Position numbers and translations under genes: made by a program. 64,000 nucleotides of DNA from Bacteroidota bacterium. GTDB lineage: Bacteria; Bacteroidota; Bacteroidia; AKYH767-A; OLB10. Under the pieces are notes generated by a model, which was not told where the DNA came from, ran no database searches, and saw only the letters and a list, made by a program, of their open reading frames with translations. Shown piece by piece: positions 1 to 10,622 of the stretch; position 1 is the first letter of the stretch; every line of letters begins with the position of its first letter. The stretch spans positions 186,001-250,000 of the forward strand of contig JADJOA010000014.1 of NCBI GenBank assembly GCA_016714005.1, given 5' to 3'.

Positions 1-857
1 GTTCCCAAACCATTGCATTGCTGACATGCACCATAAGGAGAGTTAAAGGAAAAGGAATTAGGCGCGGGCTCATCATAAGAAATACCTGAAGTAGGACACA
101 TAAGGAATTGCGAAAAGTGGCGCAATCTTTTTTTCTCCTCATCAAAAAGCATCATAGTACCTTTGCCAAACTTTAATGACAAACGCAAACTATCAGCAAG
201 GCGTGTTTTTGTGCTTTCGTTTATAACTGTTCTGTCAATAACAATTTCAATGTCGTGAATTTTATAGCGGTCGGCTTGCAGTCCTTTTTTAATTTCGGTA
301 ACTATACCATCAATACGCACTTTAATAAATCCCCATTTGCGAATTTGCTCAAACAACTCGCGGTAATGCCCCTTTCTGCCTTTTACAACAGGTGCTAAAA
401 ACAACACATCTTTGTTGTCATAATCTTTAAGCATTACATCCAGCATCTGATCTTCACTTAGGCGAATCATTTTTTCGCCCGAAACATAGGAGTATGCTTC
501 GCCTGCCCGCGCAAACAGCAAACGCATAAAATCATAAATCTCAGTTATAGTACCAACAGTAGAGCGCGGATTTTGGTTGGTGGTTTTTTGTTCAATAGAA
601 ATCACAGGGCTCAATCCGTTTATCTTATCCACATCGGGCCTTTCCATGCTGCCTAAAAACTGGCGTGCATAAGCCGAAAAACTTTCCATATACCTGCGTT
701 GCCCTTCGGCATAAATGGTGTCAAAAGCAAGCGATGATTTACCACTACCGCTCAATCCGGTTATTACAACCAATTTATTGCGCGGTATTACAACATCAAT
801 ATTTTTAAGATTATGTTCTCTTGCCCCAAAAATTTCTATTTGCTCTATATCTGTCAT
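1..857 (-). CDS. uvrA: Excinuclease ABC subunit A, N-terminal part (3' end outside window)
   Basis: UvrA is the damage-recognition ATPase of nucleotide excision repair. Reading from the ATG at 857 leftwards gives a start of MTDIEQIEIFGAREHNLKNI, the classic UvrA opening, followed by a Walker A motif GLSGSGKSSLAFDT and then YAEGQRRYMESFSAYARQFL. The frame stays open to position 1, where it enters the first zinc module (GACQQCNGLG, a CxxC pair). About 285 residues of an expected 930-950 are present, so the gene is cut by the window edge. No frameshift is visible in this part. It is divergent from the permease gene that starts at 997; the 139-bp gap should hold both promoters. Confidence 0.97.
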   Translation of the reverse strand, partial: MTDIEQIEIFGAREHNLKNIDVVIPRNKLVVITGLSGSGKSSLAFDTIYAEGQRRYMESFSAYARQFLGSMERPDVDKINGLSPVISIEQKTTNQNPRSTVGTITEIYDFMRLLFARAGEAYSYVSGEKMIRLSEDQMLDVMLKDYDNKDVLFLAPVVKGRKGHYRELFEQIRKWGFIKVRIDGIVTEIKKGLQADRYKIHDIEIVIDRTVINESTKTRLADSLRLSLKFGKGTMMLFDEEKKRLRHFSQFLMCPTSGISYDEPAPNSFSFNSPYGACQQCNGLG

Positions 858-996
858 TTTAAAAAAGTGGGCGTGAAGGTAAAGAATCAAACCTTAGAAC
901 ACTCTTTAATTTTAGTATTAAAATGGTAGTGATCTTTTTGTTTTATTTGTTCTTTATAGTTTAATATTTTTTACTTGTTTTATTTTACCACAATAA

Positions 997-2091
997 ATGG
1001 ACAAAAGTCAAAACCCCAGGACATTTTACCCGTCCACTCAAATTTTACTTGGAATAATTGCTGTTGGATTTTTAATGTACATAGGTCAGGAAATAATAAT
1101 TCCACTCATTTTCGGGTTAATCATTGCCATACTGTTAAACCCACTTGTAAAAAAGTTAGATAATAAGGGTGTTAACCGCACCGTTGCCATACTGCTTGCT
1201 GTAACACTTGCGTTTTTATGCACTGCAGGCTTGGTTTACTTTATTGGATCGCAGGCAAGCATGTTTGCCGAAGCCATGCCTCAACTCAAACAAAAATTAA
1301 CCACGTTGCTTAATGATGTTATACAATGGGTTTCGTTAAATTTTAATGTCAGTACCAGAAGAATAAATGAGTGGTTGTTAAAACAGCAAAACGAAGGGCT
1401 GAGCCACACTCCAGAAGTAATAGGGCAAACACTTACTACTTTAACAGGGGTATTGGTAATGATATTTCTGATCCCTATTTACATTTTTCTATTCCTTTTT
1501 TATAAGCCGCTACTACTTGAATTTATTTCTATGCAATTTTCAGAAGCCAAGCATCATACCGTTGCCGAAGTACTTGCCGAATCAAAAACCATGATTCAAA
1601 GTTATTTGGTTGGTTTACTAACGCAGGCAGGTATTGTAGCCATACTACTTTCTATTGCTCTGCTTATTTTAGGAATTGATTATGCATTACTACTTGGTGT
1701 AATTGGTGCATTATTAAATATTATTCCATATGTGGGGGTGTTTGTTGCTACTATTTTACCAATGCTGATTGCACTTGCCACCAAAGAGCCCATTTATGCT
1801 TTGTATGTTTTTATTGCTTACACCATAGTGCAGTTTATAGATAATAATTTTATTGTACCGCGCATTGTTGCATCAAAGGTTCAGGTAAATGCACTAATAT
1901 CAGTTATTGCCGTTTTAATTGGAGGTACATTGTGGGGCGTGCCTGGCATGTTTCTTTCATTACCTATCACCGCTATTTTAAAAGTTATTTTCGACAGGGT
2001 TGAGCCACTCAAACCTATTGGTTTTTTGATTGGTGATACGATGCCGCCTATTGGAAAAAATTTCTTTAAAGCACGGAAGAAGAAAGTTTAA
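997..2091 (+). CDS. AI-2E family transporter (YhhT/PerM-like permease)
   Basis: A 364-residue polytopic membrane protein of the AI-2E transporter family (PF01594). It has two N-terminal hydrophobic helices, a polar region around residues 80-150, then a cluster of membrane segments and the family's glycine/proline-rich C-terminal part (LLGVIGALLNIIPYVG, then FIDNNFIVPRIV and GGTLWGVPGMFLSLP). Members have been linked to autoinducer-2 export or to sodium/proton antiport; substrate cannot be told from sequence. The tail is basic (FKARKKKV). It starts with an ATG and has no obvious Shine-Dalgarno sequence, as is usual in Bacteroidota. It may be co-transcribed with purK, which begins 83 bp downstream, but the functions do not suggest a link. 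Confidence 0.9.
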   Translation: MDKSQNPRTFYPSTQILLGIIAVGFLMYIGQEIIIPLIFGLIIAILLNPLVKKLDNKGVNRTVAILLAVTLAFLCTAGLVYFIGSQASMFAEAMPQLKQKLTTLLNDVIQWVSLNFNVSTRRINEWLLKQQNEGLSHTPEVIGQTLTTLTGVLVMIFLIPIYIFLFLFYKPLLLEFISMQFSEAKHHTVAEVLAESKTMIQSYLVGLLTQAGIVAILLSIALLILGIDYALLLGVIGALLNIIPYVGVFVATILPMLIALATKEPIYALYVFIAYTIVQFIDNNFIVPRIVASKVQVNALISVIAVLIGGTLWGVPGMFLSLPITAILKVIFDRVEPLKPIGFLIGDTMPPIGKNFFKARKKKV

Positions 2092-2174
2092 ACACCATAC
2101 AGTCTTTTTTTTCAGAACTTATTTTCTCTTCCACTTTTTAATTTGTAAATCTGTGTCTAACTTTATCCCCTATT

Positions 2175-3308
2175 ATGAACTTACTTTCTCCCTCAGTTAA
2201 ACTTGGCATACTTGGTGGCGGACAACTTGGCAAAATGTTGTTGCAAAAAGCAGCCGATTTTAATATCACTTCTTTTGTTTTAGACCCTGATGAAGATGCG
2301 CCTTGCAAACACCTTTGCACAAAATTTTTTCATGGCAGCTTTAACGATTACAATGCTGTGATGGCTTTTGGTAGTGAGTGTGATATTATTACTATTGAAA
2401 TTGAACACGTAAACACCGATGCACTTTTTGAATTAGAAAAACTAGGTAAGAAAATTTTTCCTCAACCGAACATTATAAAAATGGTTCAGGATAAAGGATT
2501 GCAAAAACAATTTTATGCGCAACTCCAACTTCCTACTTCTCCTTTTTATTTAATAGAAAAGGCCAGGGAAATAAGAACAGGAAAATTTCCGCTCATACAA
2601 AAAACACGTAAGGCCGGCTATGATGGCAAAGGCGTAAAAAGAATTACTGATGCCAATGATTTGAAAAATGCTTTTGATGAACCCAGCGTAATTGAAGACT
2701 GTGTGGAGATTGAAAAAGAAATTTCGGTGATTGTTGCACGGAATGAAAAAGGCGAAATAAAATCTTTTCCTGTTGTGGAAATGGAGTTTAATGCCGAAGC
2801 CAACCTGGTAGAGTTCTTATTTTCTCCTTCATCATGCAACAATTTAATTGCCGAAGAAGCACAACAGGTTGCAGAAAAATTAATTGAGCAGTTGCAGATG
2901 GTTGGATTGCTTGCCGTAGAAATGTTTATTGACAAAAACGGTAAAGTACTTATTAATGAAATTGCCCCACGCCCACACAACAGCGGGCATCATACTATTG
3001 AAGGAAATATTACTTCGCAGTATGAGCAGCACTTACGCGCAATTTTTAATTTACCACTTGGCAATACCTCCTGCATTGACTGCGCAGGCATGGTTAACCT
3101 GTTGGGCGAAAAAGATTTTATGGGTACGGCTGTTTATAAAGGTATAGAAGATGTAATGAAAATACCTGGAGCCTACATTCACCTATACGGGAAAAAAACA
3201 ACCAAGCCATTTCGCAAAATGGGGCATGTTACAGTTACCGGAAAAAATATTGAGGAGGTAAAAAACAAAGCAGAAAAGGTAAAGCGGATTATAAAAGTTG
3301 TGGCGTGA
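2175..3308 (+). CDS. purK: 5-(carboxyamino)imidazole ribonucleotide synthase (PurK)
   Basis: PurK carboxylates aminoimidazole ribonucleotide with ATP and bicarbonate to give N5-CAIR in purine synthesis. The 377-residue product has the expected length and order: N-terminal Rossmann-like part with KLGILGGGQLGKML, the central ATP-grasp fold with KTRKAGYDGKGV, and the signature NEIAPRPHNSGHHTIEG near residues 260-276. The frame is intact. The partner mutase PurE is not in the window, although purC lies at 23003. The gene is bracketed by copies of a short repeat: ATTTGTAAATCTGTGT just before it (about 2141-2156) and an inverted pair of the same motif after it (3361-3485). Confidence 0.96.
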   Translation: MNLLSPSVKLGILGGGQLGKMLLQKAADFNITSFVLDPDEDAPCKHLCTKFFHGSFNDYNAVMAFGSECDIITIEIEHVNTDALFELEKLGKKIFPQPNIIKMVQDKGLQKQFYAQLQLPTSPFYLIEKAREIRTGKFPLIQKTRKAGYDGKGVKRITDANDLKNAFDEPSVIEDCVEIEKEISVIVARNEKGEIKSFPVVEMEFNAEANLVEFLFSPSSCNNLIAEEAQQVAEKLIEQLQMVGLLAVEMFIDKNGKVLINEIAPRPHNSGHHTIEGNITSQYEQHLRAIFNLPLGNTSCIDCAGMVNLLGEKDFMGTAVYKGIEDVMKIPGAYIHLYGKKTTKPFRKMGHVTVTGKNIEEVKNKAEKVKRIIKVVA

Positions 3309-3360
3309 TTTTTAGTCCCATTAATTATAAAAGAGGGTTACGATTGCTTAAAAAAAGGGG

Positions 3361-3485
3361 ACACAGATTTACAGATTAAAAATAATTTAATTAAGGTTGC
3401 CTTACGCAAAAATCAATTTTCACAAATTGGTGTAGATCAAAAAAGCGAAGCGTTTATTTGTTTTTTAAAATCTGTAAATCTGTGT
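3361..3485. repeat. 17-bp perfect inverted repeat downstream of purK
   Basis: The left arm at 3361-3377 (acacagatttacagatt) is exactly matched by its reverse complement at 3469-3485, with 91 bp between them. The same 13-bp core, tgtaaatctgtgt, occurs once more at 2144-2156 before purK. It lies between the convergent ends of purK and the S15 hydrolase, so it could act as a shared terminator-like structure, but the loop is long. It looks more like a dispersed intergenic repeat of the kind common in Bacteroidota. Confidence 0.7.
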
Positions 3486-3493
3486 TTAAAAAT

Positions 3494-5390
3494 CTATTTG
3501 CTCAAAACCGGAAGTACTATGGCAGAACTATTTACACTATTGTTATAAATGTTAATGGTAGATTTTACTAAATCTTTTGAAGTGCAGGTATAGGGATTGA
3601 TAAACTGCTGCGGATTTCTGTCACATAACGGGAACCATGTGCTTTGTATTTGCACCATGATGCGATGCCCTTTTTTAAATGTATGTGCTACGTCAGGTAA
3701 TTCAAAATTTACGTTTGTAATCTGATTAGGAACCATTGCCTCAGGAGTTTCAAAACTGTTGCGGTAACGTGCGCGCATAATTTCGCCACGTACGAGCATT
3801 TGGTAGCCGCCCATTTGAGTGGTTACATCCTGCATTTGTTTATCGGGGTATTTGAAGTCATCAGGAAAAACATCAATTACTTTAACAACATAATCAACAT
3901 CGGTGGTTGAAATGCTTGTGCTGAGCTGTGCAAGGATAGGTCCTGTCACTGTTAGATCTTCGGTAAGTATTTCTGTCTGGTAAACGAGTACATCGGGTCT
4001 GCGGGAGGCGAAGCGCTGATCATCGGTCATATATTCGCGGGTGCGGCCAAAGTGAACATCCTGCGTATAGGGTACAGGTTTCATGGGGTCGCTTATGTAG
4101 GAGTCGAAGCTGGTTGAGGTAGTGGGTTTATCAAAAGAGAGTTTACCGTTTTGATGCAGGTAAAGTTTTTTGTTTTGTGTGTTTGCCGGTGGCCATGTAT
4201 CAAAGCGATGCCATTTGTTATCGCCTGAGGTAAAAATGTTTGCTTCGGCAAGGGATGATAAATCTCCTTTGCCTCTTAAATAAAATTCAAAGAAGGGGAG
4301 CTCAAAGTTTTTATAGTAGTGCTCTGACTGGTTTCCATCGAAAGAAATGTTTCCGATACGGTTGCCTTTTGAGCGTGCCCAGCCGCCATGCCACCAGGGC
4401 CCATCAACAATTACGTTGTATTTACCCGGGTTATTTTTTTCGATGGCGCGGTATAAGTTCCAGGCGCCCCAGCAGTCTTCGGCATCAAACAAACCGCCTA
4501 CTACCATGCTTGCAGGTTTAAGGTTATTGATTGCGTTACGTGCGTTGCGGTCTTTCCAAAAACTGTTGTAATCGGGGTTGGCGGCTACATCGTTCCAGAA
4601 TTTGATGGTATCACCTAAATATTTTTGTTTGATTTCGGCAAAGGTTCCATTGTTAAGGAAGAAATGGTAATTGTCGTTACTGCCAAGCGGTGGCATGTTA
4701 ACCCAATTGGTAGTGGGTGTAGGGCGCGGTCGACCAAAGCCACGGTAAAAAGTAAACGCATCATCTAAAAAGAAAACACCGTTGTGGTGGAAGTCATCGC
4801 CTATGAACCAATCGGTGACGGGTGCCTGCGGGCTTACGGCTTTGAGGGCTGGGTGATTGCTTGCTGCAGCCATGGTTGCGTAGAAGCCGGGATAGGAAAT
4901 GCCAAACACACCTACATGGCCATTGTTGTCAGGAATATTTTTTACAAGCCAGTCAATAGCATCGTAAGCATCGGTGCTTTCGTCAACTTCTTTTTTTGAT
5001 TTTTTATTTTTTATGAAAGGGCGCACATCTTCAAAATCTCCTTCGCTCATAAACTTTCCTCTTACATCCTGCATAACCACAATGTAATTGCGGTAGAAGT
5101 AAGCACTGTCGCCACGTGTCCACCAGCGGTTGGTAAAGTTGATTGCGCCATAGGGTGCGCATGAGTAGGGCGTGCGAATAATGATGATGGGATGCTTTTC
5201 AGAATTGTTTTTGGGTATGTGGATGGCGGTAAAAGTTTTACGCCATCGCGCATGGGTATTTGTTTTTCGAGTTTGGTGTAGTTGGTTACGATGTAGAGGG
5301 AATCGGGGTTGGGGATTGGGCGATGCTGAGGGTTAGCTGTGCAGTTATAAAAAGGAGAGTGAAAATCAGTTTTAAAAGTTTGGTGTGCAT
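3494..5390 (-). CDS. Secreted S15/CocE-NonD family hydrolase (X-Pro dipeptidyl-peptidase-like), two frameshifts
   Basis: Serine hydrolase of the CocE/NonD, peptidase S15 group, which cleaves peptides, acylated side chains or esters. The main open frame (3494-5080, 528 aa) holds the nucleophile motif GISYPG, a later GLFDAED region for the acid and WWHGGWARSKG for the histidine, then the C-terminal jelly-roll domain. The true N-terminus lies further upstream: an ATG at 5390 gives a signal peptide MHTKLLKLIFTLLFITAQ, followed in another frame by DSLYIVTNYTKLEKQIPMRDGVK and in the main frame by AIHIPKNNSEKHPIIIIRTP. Single missing bases near 5310 and 5237 (a T run in ctttta) explain this. Merged length is about 630 aa, normal for the family. 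Likely periplasmic or exported; substrate unknown. Confidence 0.87.
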
Positions 5391-5504
5391 AGAGGTTGAG
5401 ATTGTGGGACTAAATTTATTTAAAAAACCCACGACATTGAACGCTGAAAAAAGTTTATGGTTCGAAGTTGTTTAAATTTTATTCGTACTAAAAAATTACA
5501 TTGT

Positions 5505-5595
5505 TTTTTACCCCTGACCCCTAAAGGGGAACCAGGTAATGAAACACCAGTAAAGCATCAAGTGCAGGTTCCCCTTTAGGGGTCAGGGGTAAAAA
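5505..5595. repeat. 29-bp perfect inverted repeat (palindromic intergenic element)
   Basis: Arms at 5505-5533 and 5567-5595 are perfect reverse complements, separated by a 33-bp loop. Each arm contains cccctaaagggg, itself able to form a small hairpin, and the outer ends are A/T runs. It sits 17 bp beyond the stop of the T9SS cargo at 5613 and about 115 bp upstream of the S15 gene start. It may terminate transcription of the cargo gene, but there is no clean T tract immediately after the stem, and C4-TAAA-G4 palindromes of this style are dispersed repeats in many Bacteroidota, so repeat element is the preferred call. Confidence 0.85.
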
Positions 5596-5612
5596 TTGCT
5601 TGCGAGAGTCTC

Positions 5613-6850
5613 TTACTCCTTCACAAACTTTGCCCTGTAAACTTCATTGCCGCTTGTTACTTCAATAAAATAAACTCCTTTAGAGAAGTTAGCAATTGGC
5701 AATTGGCAGTTTGCAGAAGTAATTTGTTTTCTTAAAACACTTTTACCAAAAACATCAAAAACTTTTACTTGTGTTTTTCCTTTTTCTAAATTGTAGGCTG
5801 ATATTCTAACCACGTCTTTTGAGGGGTTGGGATAAATTGCGAACAGACTCCTGCCCACTCCAACTCATTAACAGAAACCGTACTACAAGAACTTGTTGCC
5901 GATAAGGAATCACAGATTTTTACTATCCAGTAATCTTCACCTCCATTGCTGTTTTCGGTTTTGTCGCCTGAGGTATTTGACTTAGAACATCCTCCTAATA
6001 TATATCCCTCGTCTGAGGTTTGTTGGATGGAATAAAGCCAATCCTCATCGGTTCCTCCTATAGTATTCTGCCATTGTATGTTTCCAACTGAATCAGTTTT
6101 TACAATCCAATAATCCAAGTATCCAATGCAATTTTCAGTTTTTTCACCTGTGATGTTTGAGTTGGACCTTGCACCAAGGATATAACCACCTTCAGAAGTT
6201 TGTTGCAGATAATAAAGTTCATCAGCACCATTACCACCTATGGTGTTTTGCCATTGTATATTTCCAAACGAGTCGGTTTTTACAACCCATAAATCCCAAA
6301 AACCATTGTTGTTTTCCGTTTTATCGCCTGAAATGTTTGATTCAGACCATCCGCCAAGGATATATCCCCCGTCAGCGGTTTGCTGGATCGAATTAAGCCA
6401 ATCAAGATTGTTCCCACCGATAGTATTTTGCCATTGAATGTTTCCTGCTGCATCAGTTTTTATCATCCAGTAATCACAACTACCAATACAGTTTTCCGTT
6501 TTATCACCAGAAATATTGGACATAGACCATCCGCCAATTATGAATCCTCCATCAGTAGTTGGATCAATTGAAGTAAAACGATCATCATCACTTCCTCCAA
6601 TGGTATTCTGCCATTGAATGTTTCCTGTTGAATCAGTTTTTACTATCCAAAAATCAAGCTTGCCATTACTGTTTTCCGTTTTATCGCCTGAAATATTTGA
6701 GAGAGAATGGCCACCAAGAATATACCCACCGTCCACAGATTGTTGGATGGAAAAAAGATATTCACTGTCGCTTCCTCCAATGGTATTCTGCCATAGAATG
6801 TTTCCTGCCGTATCGATTTTTACTATCCAGTAATCACTACCATCAGAGAA
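5613..6850 (-). pseudogene. 5'-truncated T9SS-secreted repeat protein (60-aa repeats plus type A sorting domain)
   Basis: The frame opens right after a stop codon at 6851-6853 and immediately enters the middle of a repeat unit; there is no start codon or signal peptide. It then carries repeats of 60 residues with the consensus DGGYILGG.S.SNISGDKTEN....DYWIVKTDS.GNIQWQNTIGG (written in two parts in the family: GGYILGG, SGDKTEN, YWIVKTD, WQNTIGG). The last part is a T9SS type A sorting domain (AIYPNPSKDVVRISAYN to FSKGVYFIEVTSG), which is reached only after a one-base frameshift at about 5857. Such repeats probably form a beta-propeller-like surface protein. The missing 5' end makes it a remnant or a misassembled gene rather than a functional one. 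Confidence 0.75.
5941..6850 (-). repeat. Tandem 180-bp coding repeats, five units
   Basis: The same phrase (forward strand t.gt.tt.tgccat.g) recurs at 6061, 6241, 6421, 6601 and 6781, that is, at exactly 180-bp spacing, equal to 60 codons. No indel has changed the period, although the units differ at many third positions. This is the DNA basis of the repeat domain in the truncated secreted protein. Confidence 0.88.
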
Positions 6851-7060
6851 TTAAGAGAAGGGTTAACACACCCCTGAGTCCCCTCTCTATTTCGCGAAAG
6901 CCCGCGCACAGGGTGGAGTGGGAGTTCTTTTAATTTTTCTCTGCGTAACTCTGCGAGAATCTCTCACTCTCTGCGGTTAGCCTCAACTCTGCACTTTTTC
7001 TCCATTTTTTCCGTTTCTTTCTTTACGCTTACTTTTATCGCGTAGTCAAACTGCCATTTA
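6851..7060. other. Intergenic block resembling dispersed Bacteroidota repeats
   Basis: Starting exactly where the repeat gene loses its reading frame, this block contains a C/G-rich phrase (acacccctgagtcccctctc, then gggtggagtgggagtt) and an unrelated phrase built from repeated ctctgcg/ctgcgag words (6940-6990). Both are non-coding and more GC-rich than the surroundings. A possible promoter -7 element tactttta lies at 7030-7037 before the next gene. I cannot confirm copy number from one window. Confidence 0.4.
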
Positions 7061-10000
7061 TTGAAGCACATTGTTTTTATTTTTTCTTTTCTCTTATTGT
7101 CAACGGTGGCAATGGCACAATCCTTTTCCAACCTCCGCAGCAAATGGATTTTGGTTACGACCGATTCTGCAACGGTTGATACACTCAGTTTAATTCCTCA
7201 ATCTGTTTCCGTAAAACACAATGGCAATTTTGTTAACGATAGTTTGTTTACCGTAAATCATGTTTCTGCAAAAGTTTTTTGGAGCAAACTTTTTTTAGTG
7301 CAATACCAAAACGATTCTGTATTTATAACTTACCGTGTGTTTCCACTGTTGTTCGACAAGCCTTTCACTAAACGCAACAAAGAAGTCATTCAGCAATACT
7401 ATGGCGGACAATACAATCCTTCAACTTATAAAAGCGGTGCCGATAAAGCCGATGATTTATTTAAGCTGGAGGATCACCAAAAACGGAAGCATATCGCGCG
7501 GCATCAGCTTCGGCAATAACCAGGATGTGGTGGTAAACTCCAGTTTAAATTTACAGTTAGCCGGAAAAATTGCCGATGATGTGGAAATACTTGCTGCCGT
7601 TACCGACAACAACGTGCCGCTGCAACCCGAAGGCAATACGCAGCAGATACAGGATTTCGATAAAGTGTTTGTGCAGCTTTTAAAAGAAAAGCAAGCTCAT
7701 TGCCGGTGATTTTGAGTTGAGCCGCCCGCAAAGTTATTTTATGAACTTTTTTTAAGAAAGGACAGGGCGCATTGTTCGAAACAGGTTTTGCATTAAACAG
7801 AAATGCCGACAGCAACAAAGTTTGGAACATGCAAATGCGTGGCGCGGCAGCCATCAGCAAAGGAAAATTTGCGCGCAACAGCCTCAATGGCATAGAGTCC
7901 AATCAGGGTCCGTATCGTTTAACAGGTGCCGAAAATGAGTTGTTCATTATCGTTCTATCCGGCAGCGAAAAAGTTTTTATTGACGGGCAGTTGCTCACGC
8001 GCGGGCAGGACAGGGATTATATTATTGATTACAACACAGCACAAATAATTTTTACACCACGCAGGCTCATCACCAAAGATTCGCGCATTGTGGTGGAGTT
8101 CCAATATTCTGATAAAAACTACGTGCGGACGATGGTGCATTACAACAACGAAGTTTACAACAACAAACTAAAACTTAAATTTAATTTATACAGCGAGCAA
8201 GATAGCAAAAACCAACCGCTGTTCCAGGATTTAGATGATGATAAACGTAAAGTAATTGCAAACGTAGGTGATAGTATTCAGCAGGCATTTATTCCCGGTG
8301 GCGATAGCGTGGCATTTAACCGCTCCGAAATTTTATATGCAAAAGATACAGTAACCATTAATGGTGTACTATACAGTTTTTTTATTTACTCTACCGACAG
8401 CACCAAAGCATTTTACCGTTTAAGTTTTAGTTATGTGGGTGTGGGTAATGGCAATTACACTCCGCAAAACAGCACTGCCAATGGCAAGGTATACAGCTTT
8501 GTTGCACCGGTTAATGGTGTGCTGCAAGGTTCGTATGAGCCCGTTATACTTTTAATCACGCCCAAAAAACAACAACTGTTTACGCTCGGTGCCGATTATA
8601 ATTTAGGAACATCCACAAAAATTATTTCGGAATTTGCATTGAGTAATTACGATGTAAATCTTTTTTCAAACATTGATAAAGCTAATGACAAAGGCATTGC
8701 TGTTAACACCGGCATTGTAAACGAATGGAAACTAACTGCAGTTGATACTGGGTTGAAAATAATTTCACAGTTAAATGTGGAGCATGTAAACAAAAACTTC
8801 AAGCCTGTTGAATCTTACCGCACCATTGAGTTTGTCCGCGACTGGAATTTACCTGCAGCACAAATATTGGAAGATGAAAACATTCTCTCTGCAAAAACAG
8901 GCATTGCAAAAAGCAACACCAAAAACATCAGCTACGGAATAAAGTCTTTTTTAAAAGGAGATTTTTACAAAGGATTATTGCAAAGTGTAGCAGGAAATTA
9001 TGAGTACAAAAAATTTAACCTTACTTACACAGGAAGTTACCTTACTACATCGGGCAGCATCAGTAAATCAAATTATGTACGCAGCCTGGGCGATTTTTCT
9101 AAATCCTTCAAAAAAATAGTTACAGGCTACAAACAGGAAAACGAACGCAATAAAATTTACAACCCCCAAGCCGATACGCTGCTCTACAATAGTTTTGGAT
9201 ATGATGCCGGAACATTTTATGTAAAGAGTAACGATAGCCTAAAAATAAATTTCAAAACAGAAGTCTCACGCAGGTATGACCACACCGTTGCGCAAAACGA
9301 TTTCGCACTTTTCTCAACCGGTGATATTGCATCGGCTGATGTTTCGTTTGCGCCCATGGAAGGAAGCATTATTGAACTTGGAACAACCTATAGAAATCTT
9401 CAACTAAAAAACAACAACATCAAACCCAATGAAGAATCTTTACTAAACCGCGCCACCATCAACTTTAATTTTTGAAAGGCGGCATTACCACTAACACGTA
9501 TTATGAAGCAGGTACAGGGCAGGAGCCAAAGCAAGCCTACTCATTTATTAAAGTTGCAAAAGGTAGCGGTGTGTTTGAATGGATAGATTACAACAGCAAC
9601 GGCATTGAAGAACTAAACGAATTTGAAACAGCCACATTTAACGATCGTGCCGAGTACATTAAAATTTACACACCCACCAATGAGTTCATAAAAACACAAT
9701 TCAACGCGCTGAGCCAGGTGGTTGGTTTCAATCCGCAGTCGTTTGTAAAACCAACTACACCGTTCAAAAAAATTATTACAAAATTTTCCAACCAGTTTGC
9801 AGCAAGGCTTGACAACAAAATGACGGATAAAAATTTAGAGCAGGGATTAAATCCTTTTCAGTTAACCACCAACGACACGACTTTAATTACAACCAATTCA
9901 TCATTGCGCAATACGGTTTACATCAACAGGGGTTCATCAGCTATTAGCGGGGAGTTTACTTACAACAATGTGCGCAATAAACTTTTGCTGGCAAATGGTT

Positions 10001-10536
10001 TTGAAACGCGCGAACAAAATTCCTATTCAGCCACTACACGAAGTACTATTAAACGTGCTTATGGCGTAACGCTTACTGCCGAAACCGGACAAAAGAAAAA
10101 CGGGTCACCTTTTGTAAATCGTAATTACAATATCCTTTTTAACACATTAGAACCCCGAGTGAACATACAGCCCGGTGTTACGTTTCGCACCACTGTATTT
10201 TACAAAATGCAGTTGAAAGAAAACACTTATGAATCAGCCGGAGAAAAAACAGAAATACACAGCACAGGCGTAGAGTGCAAATACAGCAGCTACAAAAACG
10301 GAAGTGCCGAAGCTAAATTTACTTTCTCAAAAATAAATTACAATGCCAACGAAAACACACCGCTTGCATACGAAATGCTTGATGCTTTAAAAACCGGCAA
10401 CAACATGTTGTGGAGCTTTACACTCAACAAAAACCTTACGCAAACCCTCCAAATAAGCCTGCTTTACGAAGGACGGAAATCGGAAAACATAAAAACTATA
10501 CATACAGCAAATATGCAGGTGAGGGCGGTGTTTTAG
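7061..10536 (+). CDS. Large outer-membrane-type protein of unknown function, four frameshifts
   Basis: Read through four frame changes this is one protein of about 1,158 aa. It begins with a signal peptide MKHIVFIFSFLLLSTVAMAQ (TTG start at 7061; an in-frame stop lies just upstream). Then come RITKNGSISRGISFGNNQD, a strongly patterned segment ending VTDNNVPLQPEGNTQQIQDF, the phrase AGDFELSRPQSYFMNFF, and a domain with DRDYIIDYNTAQIIFTPRRL followed by SRIVVEFQYSDKNYVRT. The remaining 700 residues are alternating polar/hydrophobic strands typical of an outer-membrane barrel. The Y-x-IDY-x-x-AQIIFT motif recalls the repeated segments of SprA and similar envelope proteins, but that is only a resemblance. 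Frame changes lie near 7477, 7698, 7750 (a run of seven T) and 9472 (a run of five T). Function not recognised. Confidence 0.7.
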
Positions 10537-10622
10537 GAGTGGTGTGTGAGCCCCCTAAACTACAGGATAACCAATTATATGTGCTACTCAACAAAACTTT
10601 ATTCCCACTCAGTACTTCAAAC

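Noticed and set aside
2618..2980. 120-aa frame antisense to purK
   Set aside because: Lies wholly inside a conserved gene on the other strand, low-complexity composition, no recognisable motif; a shadow frame.
5941..6850. CRISPR-like or tandem non-coding array
   Set aside because: Period is exactly 60 codons, open in one frame and coding for a repeated protein motif; repeats are long and have no spacers.
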